64,000 bases of DNA, from NCBI RefSeq assembly GCF_036373705.1, contig NC_089850.1, positions 33,900,233-33,964,232 on the forward strand, written 5' to 3'. How positions within the stretch are numbered: the stretch's first letter is position 1; each line of letters starts with the position of its first letter. This document shows, in pieces, positions 1 to 13,000 of this stretch. This DNA is from Amia ocellicauda. Its lineage: Eukaryota > Chordata > Actinopteri > Amiiformes > Amiidae. The notes under the pieces are model-generated. The model did not search any database, was not told the origin of the DNA, and saw nothing but the letters and a program-made list of their open reading frames with translations. The translations under genes were made by a program, and so were the position numbers.

Positions 1-2385
1 AAATATGGATTTGATGTAGATTTTTCTTCTGTTCAGTCACTTTGCATTTAGTTAATTGATAAATATAATCTATTATCATGTATATTTTAGAAAGCATTCT
101 TACTTTACTGCCTAAAACTTTTGCACAGTACACTATATATATTTTTGTTCTTATGTTCAGCTTTCAACATGATTGCTAGTGTATACCCAGAAGTGCAAAC
201 CATATTACTATTATTTGTGTTTAATAGTCACTGTTTCCGTTTTAGCTTTTTAACTCTTGATACATTTTCATTATCGGGCATTTAAGGTTAAGGTTATAGT
301 TATCTCCTGCAATTTGGCCTGCCTACAACAGTGTTTTTTACATGAATTGTAAAAAGGCCTAATCTACCAAAATCTCCTGGCTCTTTGCTTTTCTATTTCT
401 TAATAATCCTGTTCCTACAGTAATAATATAGCATTTCAAAGTTAGCAGGAAACATTTTAGCCTTGTATTTATTGAAGACTTGTATTGTGTAATGAGTTCC
501 ATATAACTATTAAGGAATCTCTTGATTCTGACTTTAACCATGTTTGCTTCTCTTACTTGAGAGAAAATAGCCTGTATGGTGCACTGCTCAAATCTCACAC
601 ACGCATGACGCCTTTCATCAGCTTTAATGACTCAACTGCTCTCCACAGTGACACTCCAGCTAAATGTGGACTCACACAATGGAGGCCAGACACCTCTGCA
701 CTGGACCAGCAGAGGAAATCAACTGACAATCAGCCCAATTTCAGCCCAACTTGAAATATCATGCCCACTTCTACTCATAATATTGAAACTATTAAAACAC
801 AAACTAGACACCAAAAAAAGTGTAACTGAAACTAATTTTGAAACCACACAGCGCGTTAAGGGATGTTTTGAGGGATCTGAAGTGTGCAAAACATTTTTCA
901 ACTACCCACATTGTACATGTAATGTAGGAGGACTACTGCATAACAGCAGGTTAACGGTTTTCGTTTACCTAATGACTGTGACTAAAACAGTTTTAAATCA
1001 GTCTCATGCTAAGCACACTCCTGATTCCAAAGTACTATTTTAAAAAAGCATCTCAACTCCGACCTTCTTCTGAAGAATGCAGGGTTTTATGAGGCTGATG
1101 AAAACGCAGCAGCAGAATCATTTCTATTCCTGCTTGAGTTAAGTTCTGTCTCCTGTCTCCTAGCCAGATTTGTATTTGACCTTCCTTTGTTTCTCCACTC
1201 ATCAATAAAATATCCAGTGCACAACAAAGTAATTACTCTTTATTTATAGAATTTATAAAATAAAATGCACTGTATTTTTCTTTGCTATTAAGGCATATAA
1301 GAAGGTTGTGATCTGAGACATCTAACAAATACTGTAATGTTGGGTAAAAAAAGAAGCAGGAATCCACTACTTCATCATGATTTTAACAGTATTATTTGTT
1401 TAACCCTTTTTTAACAACTTGCAGCGTCAACAGTGTTTATCCAGAGTGATTAGCCAGAGTCTTTGTTTAACCTGTTTTCATATAGCAGTAGTTGCTTTTG
1501 TCCACCAGATTTCCAAAAGCTCCAAAGAACTTTAAGCTTTCTGTCCTTGTAACACATGGAGATATCCGCTAAGGCAAAGAAGACAAAGACAACAAATAGT
1601 ATACTACACTTATTATGATAAGAAACCCAAGTTCAGCAGCAGAAATATGTACTTCTGCAATTTGAATGCTCCTCGGCATGGGGAACAACTGGTGTTTTTA
1701 ATTACAAAATAACAAAATTCAATGTAGTTTGTATTTTCTTAACAACATATAGCATACATAAACAATATTGTATGGTATTTTCTTGTTTAATGAAAATATA
1801 TTTACTTCTGTTGATTTTGTGGAAGTGAGATGTTTTTTTGTTCTTCAAAGGGATTGTGCTGACAGTGCAGTAACTCATCCTGACAGTGAAGAGCGATGGA
1901 TACCTGATGTGATGACAGGAGAGGTTTGAAAGCATTCTGATGCACATTAGGATGTAAAGAGCTGTCAAGTTTTATATGTGTGGATTGGAGTTGCTTCTAT
2001 CACCACAGGTCTGTCTGCTGATGTGATTTTGTCTTTCTTAAGAGACATGTTGGGGAGAATGAATTAATCTTGCTTAGATTAATTCACAAAGAAACAATGC
2101 AAACAATGCAACAATGCTTTTTCTTTCAAGCTATTAAAACCTCAACTGTCTAGGAGGATCCTCTTCAGATGCATCTTTCCAATGTCCCTGCTGTTGATTA
2201 GGTCTGCCGTTTTTCAAGCCTTGCCAAGACTATGAATTAAAACCACAGCTGGTACTTTATAGATGCAAGGAAATCTTACGGGCACTTTTCCGAGACACTT
2301 CAAATGCGACCACTAACGTATCAGGTATTAGATTTAAGATGGTTTGCTTTTGTGTGCTGGTTGACATGCTGAGGTTCCCTTTAGA

Positions 2386-2533
2386 ATGATTTATAAGTAT
2401 GCAAATGCACGTCTGAACCACCTTGCCTGGAGACTGAGCCGAATTACCACACTGACACTGACCTCCAGCTCCCAGAATCCCACAGCCAATTGATAAGCCC
2501 CCTCCTCCTTCAAGAACAATATCCATATTAGAC

Positions 2534-2584
<51 letters not shown>

Positions 2585-2990
2585 TGAATTACTATTGTTA
2601 TTATATCAAATAAACACAAAGAATATCCATGAACAATACAGATAAGTCACATATATTATGGATTTCCAGGCAGGCAAATAAATATTCCTAATAAGAAAAA
2701 ACATTTGCAGTGTAGCCTACTACTACACGTCAGGCTAGATGAGCTTTGATTGTGTGTCTTTTTTCTTCAGTGTTGAGCACGATCACAGAATGTAACTCTA
2801 ATTCTGAAGACAGCACCGGGAAGTGCAGTCCTCATCCCGGGCCCAAACATGACAGGCTTGGTATCACACACACCAGTCGCCTGTGGGACTCGGGGCATCG
2901 GAGGTCAGTGTCAGTGAAGGAATCCAGCTCGTACTCCAAGCAAGGTGAAAGGTTTAGACGCCTGCATTTGCATACTTATAAATAATCCAA
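2386..2990. repeat. Inverted pair of an unidentified interspersed repeat
   Basis: The reverse complement of 2386-2487 aligns with 2880-2990 over about 105 bases at roughly 75-80 percent identity by eye. Both copies share CTGTGGGA, GGAGGTCAGTGTCAGTG, CAAGGTG and, at the end, TGCATTTGCATACTTATAAAT, shown here only as landmarks: the octamer ATTTGCAT is at 2969-2976 and its complement near 2400-2407. The similarity may extend weakly beyond. The family is unknown to me. Confidence 0.6.
2534..2584. repeat. AAT trinucleotide microsatellite
   Basis: About sixteen uninterrupted AAT/TAA units. It lies between two inverted copies of a roughly 105-base repeat and may be the tail of one of them. Confidence 0.95.
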
Positions 2991-3454
2991 CACCAAGGTT
3001 CATGATGTGAAAAAAGTAGAAATAGTGGAAACATGGACACTGCTCTGAGATGGCTGATACCTTAGAGATAATGTTTATTAATCTTTCATGGAAAAAATAA
3101 AAGGCAGGCCTTTAATAGGACTGGCTTCCACTGTACACATTAATACTGTAGTCAATACAGACAAATTATATCAGCCCATTACAAATTACTACCTCTCTCC
3201 AAAAGAAAAACATGGATATAATGCATTTGTTGATGCATTCTCTGAGATTTTTTCAACCACTGTAAAGAAATTCCAGAAGAGGGTGAGCTTTGCCTTAAAG
3301 ATGGAAGTGTGTTTTTCAGATAGGAGCTGACGGGCTGTCACAGTCTGCAGATTCATATTGCTTTGGGTTTGTAAAAGCACTACTTGGTAATGTGAGACGG
3401 CAATTTGAAGAAGGGGATTAGTGTACAACTATTTAAATAAGGCCCTTGTGCCAC

Positions 3455-3707
3455 CAGGGGCGGTTCTGAGGGGGGCCGGGATGGGCAGTGCCTCCGTGAC
3501 AGGAAGTTTGGCCCCCCCATGGCCCCCCTAACTAGCACTGCAGACAAAATACCGTCAGCACAACCCCCCCATCCCACCCCCCACTAGCATAGTGGACAAA
3601 ACACCACCCTACTCCAGCACCGCAGAGAAATTGATGGCCACCCTAAAATTACAACTGGCCCCAGCCAGGCCCCCCCCCCCCGCTGAAATGGTCTAGAACC
3701 ACCACTG
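3455..3707. mobile_element. Non-autonomous hAT-type MITE with 8-bp duplication
   Basis: A 253-base GC-rich element begins CAGGGGCGGTTCT and ends AGAACCACCACTG, imperfect terminal inverted repeats of about 13 bases with hAT-like CAG...CTG ends. It is flanked by TGTGCCAC (3447-3454) and TGTGGCAC (3708-3715), an 8-base duplication with one mismatch. The interior is C-rich with no coding capacity. A relative of its right end occurs at 38194-38413. Confidence 0.75.
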
Positions 3708-3997
3708 TGTGGCACACAGCTCTGACACATACCTGGTTTTATCAACTGAGAGCTCTGGTATTTCAGTATGAGCAGGTACAGGACATACTGTTTGCTAAAT
3801 ATAAATTACCAAATTTTGACTAAATCTAAACATTGTTCTATTACAAATTACAAAACATGTAGCCTTTTGTGTTTTTATTTAAATAGTGGCTTCTGACAAT
3901 ACATTTCACCATGATTGGGTACAAGTTTGGAAAGTGGAATTTGCAAGATATATGCTTAAGAACAAATAATAGTATGTCTTGTATATAGTAGTATATA

Positions 3998-4675
3998 AAC
4001 TCAGCAAAAAAAGAAACATCCTCTCACTTTCAACTGCTTTTATTTTCAGAAACTTAACATGTGTAAATATTTGTATGAACATAAAAAGATTCAACAACTA
4101 AGACATAAACTGAACAGGTTTCACAGACATGTGACTAACAGAAATGGAATAATGTGTCCCTGAACAAAGGGGGGGTCAAAATCAAAAGTAACAGTCAGTA
4201 TCTGGTGTGGCCACCAGCTGCATTAAGTACTGCAGTGCATCTCCTCCTCATGGACTGCACCAGATTTGCCAGTTCTTGCTGTGAAATGTTACCCCACTCT
4301 TCCACCAAGGCACTTGCAAGTTCCTGGACATTTCTGGGGGGAATGGCCCTAACCCTCACCCTCTGATCCAACAGGTCCCAGACGTGCGCAATGGGAATGA
4401 GATTTTCATAGTCATGTTTTTTCATGTTTTTCATAGTCAGTAGAAAGGTCTCTTTAGTGTCCTAAGTTTTTATAACTGTGACCTTAATTGCCTACTGTCT
4501 GTAAGCTGACCATTCCACAGGTGCATGTTAATTAATTGTTTATGGTTCATTGAACAAGCATGGAAAACATTGTTTAAAACCCTTTACAATAAAGATCTGT
4601 AAAGTTATTTTGATTTTTACAAAATTATCTTTAAAAAACTGTGTCCTGAAAAAGGGACGTTTCTTTTTTTGTTGA

Positions 4676-4676
<1 letters not shown>
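3998..4676 (-). mobile_element. Internally deleted Tc1/mariner element
   Basis: The ends match as inverted repeats: CTCAGCAAAAAAAGAAAC at the left and, read from the right, CTCAACAAAAAAAGAAAC. TA-rich flanks fit the Tc1 target. Minus-strand codons about 4395-4195 encode a transposase C-terminus (HVWDLLDQRVRVRAIPPRN, then AGGHTRY and stop). The N-terminal and catalytic parts are missing, so the copy is about half the usual 1.6 kb of this fish family and cannot act alone. Confidence 0.85.

Positions 4677-4709
<33 letters not shown>
4676..4709. repeat. TA dinucleotide run
   Basis: An uninterrupted TA run abutting the right end of the deleted Tc1 element. It may have been the insertion target. 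Confidence 0.9.
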
Positions 4710-4712
<3 letters not shown>

Positions 4713-4823
4713 TACCATTTTTAGAATTTCCTAAACCCTGAAATGGCTCCAGCTACTATGCAATGGGGATCATATTCCCTCTCAGGTGTATTTTGAAGCA
4801 TAGATTTATAAATATCCACTCAC

Positions 4824-4922
4824 CTGGATGAGATAGTGCGAGCACAGGCTGAGGAGCTCCAGCAGCTGCAGGTGACTTCCTGCTGCCAGTACATCCTGAA
4901 TTACAGCTGGATCCAACACAAT
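4824..4922 (-). CDS. klhl32: KLHL32-like coding exon, end of BTB domain
   Basis: An exon of 99 bases, 33 codons, phase 0 at both ends. The minus strand has a pyrimidine-rich acceptor ending in CAG before ATT GTG TTG, and a GTGAG donor after ATC CAG. The product contains VIQDVLAAGSHLQLLELL, the last helices of the BTB fold leading into the 3-box region that contacts Cullin-3. The next family exon (start of BACK) is not visible to the left. Confidence 0.9.
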
Positions 4923-6984
4923 CTGAGACAGAAATAAATACTCAGAATGATACTAACCAGGTTTAACTATAAGTTCTTACTCATCAGAAAGCTAATATGC
5001 ATTTCTGTGCATTTTGGAAGAGATGGCACATTTCAATAAATGTCATTATTCAGTATGTACAAACTTCCATCAGAAAATAATTAACAACTATATCAATTTG
5101 TTTTAATAAAATACGGCAAAATGGTGTTTACTAACTGTTGAGAACCCTAACCTCCATCTCAATGTGTTCTATTATGTATACAACAAATAGAAAAAAGCAT
5201 GACTAAAAATAATAATTGTCCATAAAAAATTAACAACCAGACCCGTTTTTAGAAGAACCCATAACGAATATAAATCATAGGTTTCCTCTGAAATGACACA
5301 GTTAACCCATGTATCTGGGCATCTATCCATGATCTGCCAGAACAAATAAATACATAGAGGAGTTCATCACAGTTCTCTGAAATATACCATCTATTGTAAT
5401 TGAATGTAATGTAATGTACATTAAAGTAAAGAATCTCAATGATACTCATCATCTTTTATTATATTTTAATCATTACATAAACTTAAACTAAGCACCCATC
5501 CTCCAAAACAAATGTTAGCAATTGCTATGATACATAATAATACATATAATCAAAACCATGTTTACTTTGAGAATGGTCTAATGGTCGAGAAGGATTAGTA
5601 AAAGTAAACTGACAAAAAGGTCTGAATGTGGAAACATTGCAATATGCAATAAGTTCCACACTCACCACTAGGTGTCAGACAAGTTACATTATAAACCAAA
5701 TGTGCATTGACTGGTTTCATAAGTAAATGCAAGTTAGTATCAATGTATTGTTGAATAAGACTTCACAAGAGAATTTTGGTGCCATGTTTCTTTGTTTTCA
5801 GTGCACTAAATAACATCACAAAATGAATGCTGTATTATAGTAGTTACAATGTAATTTATAAGGATAGTCAAACCATTATATTTATAAAATATACAAGATA
5901 GATACATTCATTTAATTTTGTAAGTTTATATATAAAAATCAATACCCTGATTATGATCTAGAACCTCCTTCACCAGAAAGGAAACAAAGAAGAAGTTTCA
6001 AAGAAGAAGTATTGGAAAGACGCTGACTCTGTGCCTGGGCTTTGTTGACTATGAGAAAGCATTTGAATCAGTATACAAACTCAGTCATCAGAGCTCCAAG
6101 AAATCAAAACATTGAGGAAACCTATATCATCACCATCACCATCAGCCATATCGATCCACTGTTGGATGAAGGCCCCACAAGATGATTCCATTTGCTTCAA
6201 TCTACATTTGCTTATCTTTTCCATGACATGTCTGCTCATTGTATTATTTCATTAGCCTATATAACTTATTACATATATCTAAAACACTTCAACATCAACC
6301 ATCCAACTCAACAAAGACAATTTAACTGGGTAAAACAAAAGTCAGGTTTAACAGCTGTGAAATCTAAGAAAAGATACTCGAAGATGTCAAAAGTTAAGAT
6401 AGTTCTGATATTATGAAGAAAAGAAGAGTAAAAATTGTATGGCGTGCATTTGGAAGAAACAGCACTATTGAAAGGAAATCTACCTATTTGCTTGAAGAGA
6501 AAAGTATTTGATCGACATCATTGAAAGAGTGAAAAGGTTAAAATGGCAATGGGTTAGACACACTGCAAGAAGAATAGCTTAAAGGTGGACAAAGGAAGCT
6601 ATTGAGTGGATACCAAAATATTAAAAAGGCCTAGAAGACAACAACATAAAAGATGGGAAGATTAAATCATAAAGTCTGCAGGTGTGACATGGGAAAGAGA
6701 AGCTGTAGATTGAAGCAAGTGGAATCATCATTTATCATATATAATATGACAAAAGTGCATGTATTTTCAATTGTGTGGCATTGCTCCCTTATTTTCTTGG
6801 CTAAGATGTATATCTTTCATAGACAATATTGAATGACAATACTCTACTAACACTGCCTTGGTGACCTAGGCTGTTCTAAATGAGGTGTCTTAGAGGGTCC
6901 TGTGGACTTTGGATCCCAAACTGGCACACAGTTTCTGACCAGTGCTACCAAGCAGATAGCAAACTCCCTGCAGAAACTGACTAG

Positions 6985-7080
<96 letters not shown>

Positions 7081-10000
7081 TGTGCTGGGCCTTCTCTGCA
7101 GCTGATCCCCATGTTGGTAGTCTCCACTAGTCTCTGCCACCACATCCCCTGGGCTCACTTAATGGTAGTGAGCAGATGCCTCACCTTAATCAACTCTACC
7201 ACAGGTTCAGCAAATCATATTATTGTATGTCACTGGATATCTTTTATATTACACAATGAACTGTTATTGTTGTAGCGATTTGCAACTGAGACCTTCTAAA
7301 TAGGTATCAGGAGGGAAACGCAGAACATTTCTTATCGCTAAGCTAATCCAGCAATGGAGAAAAAAACATGAACATAAACATAGAGAGACTTTAGTTTAAG
7401 CTACTAAAATCAGGCAGCTATGAGGGGGATACATGTGACAGTTAAAAGAAGGAAATGTATTTGAGCACTTTAAAAAAATATATGATTTTTTAGAATCAAA
7501 TCAAATCTAATGTAAATAAGTTAAACCCCTTTCCCTGGGCTATGACAAATAACATGAAAGGAGTGGTCCAGTGATAATTGACCAGCTTGTGAATATGCTG
7601 GGACAAAGGCATGCACTACACAGGAATAAGATGTGTCAGGCAGCAGATAGCGATCATGACGAAGAAGAATCTCGGTTGTCATATTATGTCCACAGGAATG
7701 CAGACATAGGATGTCTTATTTAGTCAAGCAGGAAGGTGTAAAGGACAGAATAGTCAAGCAGAAAGGGGGCTTCAATTACTTCAAACAAGTCAGGACTAGC
7801 AGTTTAGGGTTTCTTTTGTCAAACTGATTATAACACTGTACACAGACAGGCAAATTGCTCACTTTGTTGCAAACACAGATGGACTTGCCGCTCAATGGTG
7901 ACCTAGATAAGACATTGCCATCCCCTGTGTCCTGTATGGAAATAACATTACAAACCAATACAGTCATTTTCTTGCAAGACATGATGGTACATCCTTACAG
8001 CACTCCTTGTACCTTTGGAAAACATCTGGGTGCAGCTGATGGGAGGATTGTGGTTTTATTGGCTGTCTGCTGATTTGTCGACTTTGAGAGAACTCTCCAG
8101 AGTTTTTAGCTAAATCTAAGTGGATGTGCTTAACGTGACCAAGATATTACACTGGGCCTATGATGACACATTAGAATTAAATGATGACATAATTAGAACG
8201 GGCTATTCTCATGGTCTACATGACCCCCATATGCATCTCCCTGTTAATTGCACAGGCATTATGAACGTATAGTTTTTTGACCAGTACCCCTACTGCACAG
8301 CTGAGTTAACTGAGAGAAACATGTCAGTCTCTGATTTATTAGGGCAGATTTCCCTCTCCAAAGTGTAAACTGGCTGTGCAAATGAGCAAACTTAAAACCA
8401 AATGGAGAATACACACAGCTTGCACTTATACTGTCAGGCCTAGTCAGTGTAGAGCTAATCACATTAAGTCAACTCTGGGCAGAAGTAAACAAACTTCACC
8501 TAATCTAAATGCAGTGCCACCAAGACAGCCACACCTTGTCACCATCAGTGTGTGGCACTGGCTGGATTTGAACCTGTATTCGCCACTCAGTGTGGCCTAT
8601 CTGATGCTCCAAGGAGTTGCATTTCCCAGAAGCCCATTGAAATCATCCAAGAGATAACCACAACACAAAATAATGCCTTATGAAATTAAAATATAGCTTT
8701 CAGAAAGAAGCACTTGCTTACCTGTCCTGTATAGGCAAAATCCAGGGCCTGTTTCAATCCAATGCTTGTAACTCCATGCAAGTTCACTTCGTCAGCTTCA
8801 CTTTCCACCATACAAAGGCTGAACATTGCCTAAAAGCATAAGGAAATACATACAAATGTTAACATTTTACTCATATTGGTACACATTTCATTTTTGGATA
8901 CATAAAATTACATATTCCGTTCCTTTGACCCGAAAGAAACACAAAAGAAACCCTTATGGGTAGAAATGAACATATGGCTTGGTCCAGGTGCATTACACAT
9001 AATTATTTGCTGAAACTATTTATTTATTTTTTCTTGTGGGAAGCAAAGCAGTCATGCATCAATCAATCGTTGGATTACAAGGAAACCTTACAAAATTATC
9101 TATAATTATTATTGTCGGATACATTATTTTACAGTTACCAAGGAATTAAATTAAAAAAAGATAAATTTGTTGAATCCAGGCTTCCAGTCAATACACAATT
9201 ACAATGATCTGTGGCCTATACAATTAAAAATATAAATATTCAGGCAGCGTTATTTTTTAGAAAAACTCACATCAAAGAATAGCTCCGTGTCAGAAAGTGT
9301 GCTAGCCAAGAGTTGTGTGATGTAAATAAAGTGCGGCCAATTTCAATGACCTGCAGTGATTTTTGATTTGTACATCAAATCTGACAGCCTGGAAGAGTTC
9401 TCAAAGACCAGTGATATTTCAACTGACGATGAGACATCATTCATTCATTTAATTTGGTTACCCACGGTTCTGTTCTGCTTTTCAGATGTAACACACTTTA
9501 TGAAACACCATCATATTGACCAGGCATTTCCTTAATGTTAGTATCATTAAAATACAAATGGTTGAATGAGTCAAGACTAGACATGCACCTGGAGCTGAAA
9601 TAGTTCTCTGAGTTGGGTAAGAGGTCAATGCAAACATGGAAAGTGAAGCAGGCTCAGACACATGCATTTTTAGAAAACATTTGGCTAGAAAGTAATTAAA
9701 TGTAACAGTGCAGCAAGTCTCCTTTAGTTTAGTGGGATGTTTAATTTCAGAACACTACCTTCATGTCTAGTGTCCTCCCATCAGACAGTATTTTACAGAG
9801 TAAACATGCATGCTTGCCCTAGCATTGGAACTGGTCATCTGAACATTGTTCATCATGATAGCAGGGCACAGGATACTGAACATGGTGGCTTCCTGCTCAA
9901 TAAGAGATGATGCAGGGTACTGAGGTGAAGGTATCAAAGCTTATAAACTATGTATACATAATTTGTTGGAGGGTCTCTAAGAACTAGGTTTGCCATGATA

Positions 10001-13000
10001 TCAACATTTCTGTTTTCGATTATTTAATCATTTTCGTCCTACGATTACAATTCCTATGATATTTAAGATATGATATTTAAATTAGTTTACAATGGCACAA
10101 ACTGCTGGATCTCCAGCACATTAAACTGAGATTTTTAGCCCCAGTCCCCAGAAAAGTACAAAGTGAAAGATTTTTCCAACAGTTTAGTTCATTTATATAT
10201 ATATATTTTGAAGATGACTGAATACATTTAAAGTGTTTCCAGTTTTTCGATGGAACTTTCTCAGACAAATCCGTTCGTCAGTTTGTTCTCCGTTTTTGTT
10301 TATTTTTAAAACCAAAATAATCTCAAACTCGGGAATGGAGTCTCTTAATGTAGGTGCTAGTTGCAATTCTTCTGTTACTTTAGCTGCAGGTGGTGGGGAT
10401 TCTGCAGACATACTGGTTGCGTTCGTGTAGCGCAGATGTCAGCAGTTCTGTGCTGCTCCATCAATGGGATTGGTGGGATTCTTCAGATCTGCACAAAACT
10501 GCAGAAATCTGCACAACACGAACATGACCACTGGGACTCTCTCTTTCAGGATGTCTCCATGCTGTATTCTCATTGAGTATGAAAAGCGGGCGGGGGGCAT
10601 GACCTACATATCTCTTTCTTTGTTTACATCTGAAATCTCAAAAGATCAATAAAAATCTGATCAGATTTAAAATAAAATTTAAAATTTGTAGATAAGGTTT
10701 TCTAGTTGTTGTTTTTTTAATAACGAATATACGATACTTTGGAAATACCACATTGTATTGTAGTAATTGAATATTGTATATATCGTGGGGAGCGATAATT
10801 GTGGCAACCCTACTAAGAACAAAGTAGATTGTGGACAGAGGCTTAGACTGAGTTGTTGAAGTTTGTTGTAGAGAATGTTGAGGTACTGAGAACACACCTG
10901 ACTACAACACATTGCTATTTAACACAACGCAGTTTCTCTGTGTTTGTAAAGAGCTATTTCCCTCTGCAGAAACAGAAAGAACAAAGAACAAACACTGCAA
11001 TGGGTGGGTGTGGTGAATTCACTTTGCCACAAATGTTATTGTGCCTATTTAATGTATAAGCTACTGAAACATTGTTTATAAACCCTTCATCGCTGAGCTG
11101 CTAAAATATATAAGCATTTACTTATATAATAGTGAATAGTGAGTGACATCGATGACAACAGTGTCATAATTATTTAAAAAGAAAAGTTAATTAACTATAG
11201 GTCCACGAAATGTAAACAGTGTACCACTCACTTCTTAGAGAACAGAAAAATAATAAACTACTGCCCACAAACAACACTTCAGGTGTGTGATGCTAAACCA
11301 CAGCATTACTATTTCTCCCAGTATTTCTCCTGGAATTGGAGGATTTTATCACTCATTGCAGTTGGATTATAAAATCCTGATTATAATGTGAAGGAGAAAG
11401 AAATATAATCTGCACAGAGCTTTAAGACAACACCATTTTAGACAGCTTTTCTAGCAGACAGAGGAAGTTTTGATTTTCTCTTCCGAAATATTTAATGACA
11501 TCATGCAGAAATCCAAGCTTCAACAGTGCATTTTACAATGAATAGTAATCAGTCAATTAAAAATAGCACAGAAAACATGCCACATTATAATATATGTATG
11601 CAGCCACATAAAATAAAACCATTCAAGCATACTGTCTTTTCTGATGGAAGGAATTATGCAGACGGGAGGGCATTCCTAAGGACAGAAGACTGTTGTCACA
11701 TTCAATTCAATCAAACATTTAGATCCTTCAATTAAATCTGAAACGTTCACCCTCTGTGGGTTGTATATTTCTCATGAAAACATTACATAAAAAAGGAATG
11801 TATAACACATTTCTATAAGAACATAAGGTTGTACAGATGGGCTACATTTATTTGTATCTGTACTTTCATGTAAATTGCTTTATCTGTAGTTTGTGCAATC
11901 AAGACCTGTTATCAAAGTGTCAATTTAAAAAGAAGAACAAATACGAAATTTCATTTTTAAAGGTTATTAAGAGTCTGGAAATAACCCACAATAGCAGCAA
12001 TGAGTATAATATTACTAATGTCACTAATAGAGAGCTTAAAATACACATGCTATCTATCATTCTGAGTCTAATTTACATAGCATTAAGCTTTTGTATCATA
12101 GTTCTCATCTCATCTGCATGCTATATATTGTATGGAAATCACTGCAAAGCCAGGTGCTATTTGTTTAGAGACAGAAGGGTTCAGCTTTGTCTGTTTGCCC
12201 TGCTGAATCTCAGCTCTGATCTAAAGAATCTTGAATATTCATACGACAGAGAGGAATGATCAATTCATACATAACATCCACAAAGGTCATTCTTCACCTG
12301 AGGTCCTTCCCTCTGTCTCTCCACATTTCTTTCAGCAGTTTTGTCCTTCTAGCTATATGCAAGGCCATTACACTCCCATTATACTCTCATTATAGCAACG
12401 ACCAAATATCTTGCCCATACATTCAACCCACAGGCATGTTTTCTTATCATATTTCTTCATTAGAATAATATGGTTAATTCACATTCAGCCCATGGATTTA
12501 CTTACATACTGACTATCAGCACCGATATACAGGGTGTTTCTGTATATGTGTTAACATCGGTGCTTCACACAAACAACAAAGGCGACACCGTGGCATAAAA
12601 GAATGCGAGCCATCTAACTGAAACAGTTATCTTTGAAGAGTGTAATGAGCACTTTTTAATTCTGCTGTAACACTGCCAAACAATGATTTCACACCGATTG
12701 AACCTCTAATGACCCAGTTTACTGACACATGCTTGTGCTCATTTTCTTTTAATAGAACAGACTGGATTATCAAACTAAAAAACTGTCAGCCAGTTAATTA
12801 ATATAACACCACAGGTCAAGTCTCTTGCTACTGCAGGATAAACAGCAACAAAAGCATGAGACCCAGTCAGTTTCTACATCTACAAAGAAGCTAAAGCATC
12901 ATTCAAATCAAATAAAATAGTTATGAACTAATTTACATATTTAGATAGTAAACAAACGCACACATATATTGTAAACTATGCACACTTTCATTTTAACAAA

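Larger units (their letters stand above)
1..4823. other. KLHL32 intron, left part; no coding exon seen
   Basis: Mostly AT-rich intronic sequence. It holds an inverted pair of repeat copies (2386-2487 and 2880-2990) around an AAT microsatellite, a hAT MITE (3455-3707) and a deleted Tc1 element (3998-4676) followed by a TA run. I see no KLHL32 BACK exon on the minus strand here. Confidence 0.6.
4923..8721. other. KLHL32 intron with an RTE-like LINE relic
   Basis: Intronic sequence between the two left BTB exons. It contains an RTE-like relic (about 5980-6740), a long CT microsatellite and a probable SINE fragment (8500-8640). The rest is AT-rich with nothing I can name. Confidence 0.6.

Noticed and set aside
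2771-2944. A plus-strand exon-like stretch with acceptor, 174-base open frame and donor
   Set aside because: It overlaps one copy of an inverted repeat pair, its translation resembles no family I know, and there are no partner exons nearby.
6847-7158. Open frames on both strands encoding long ER or LS repeats
   Set aside because: They are simply translations of the 88-base CT microsatellite.
11837-12259. A 140-codon plus-strand frame with hydrophobic stretches
   Set aside because: AT-rich composition inside a KLHL32 intron, no family motif, no splice context; hydrophobic residues are expected from such base composition.
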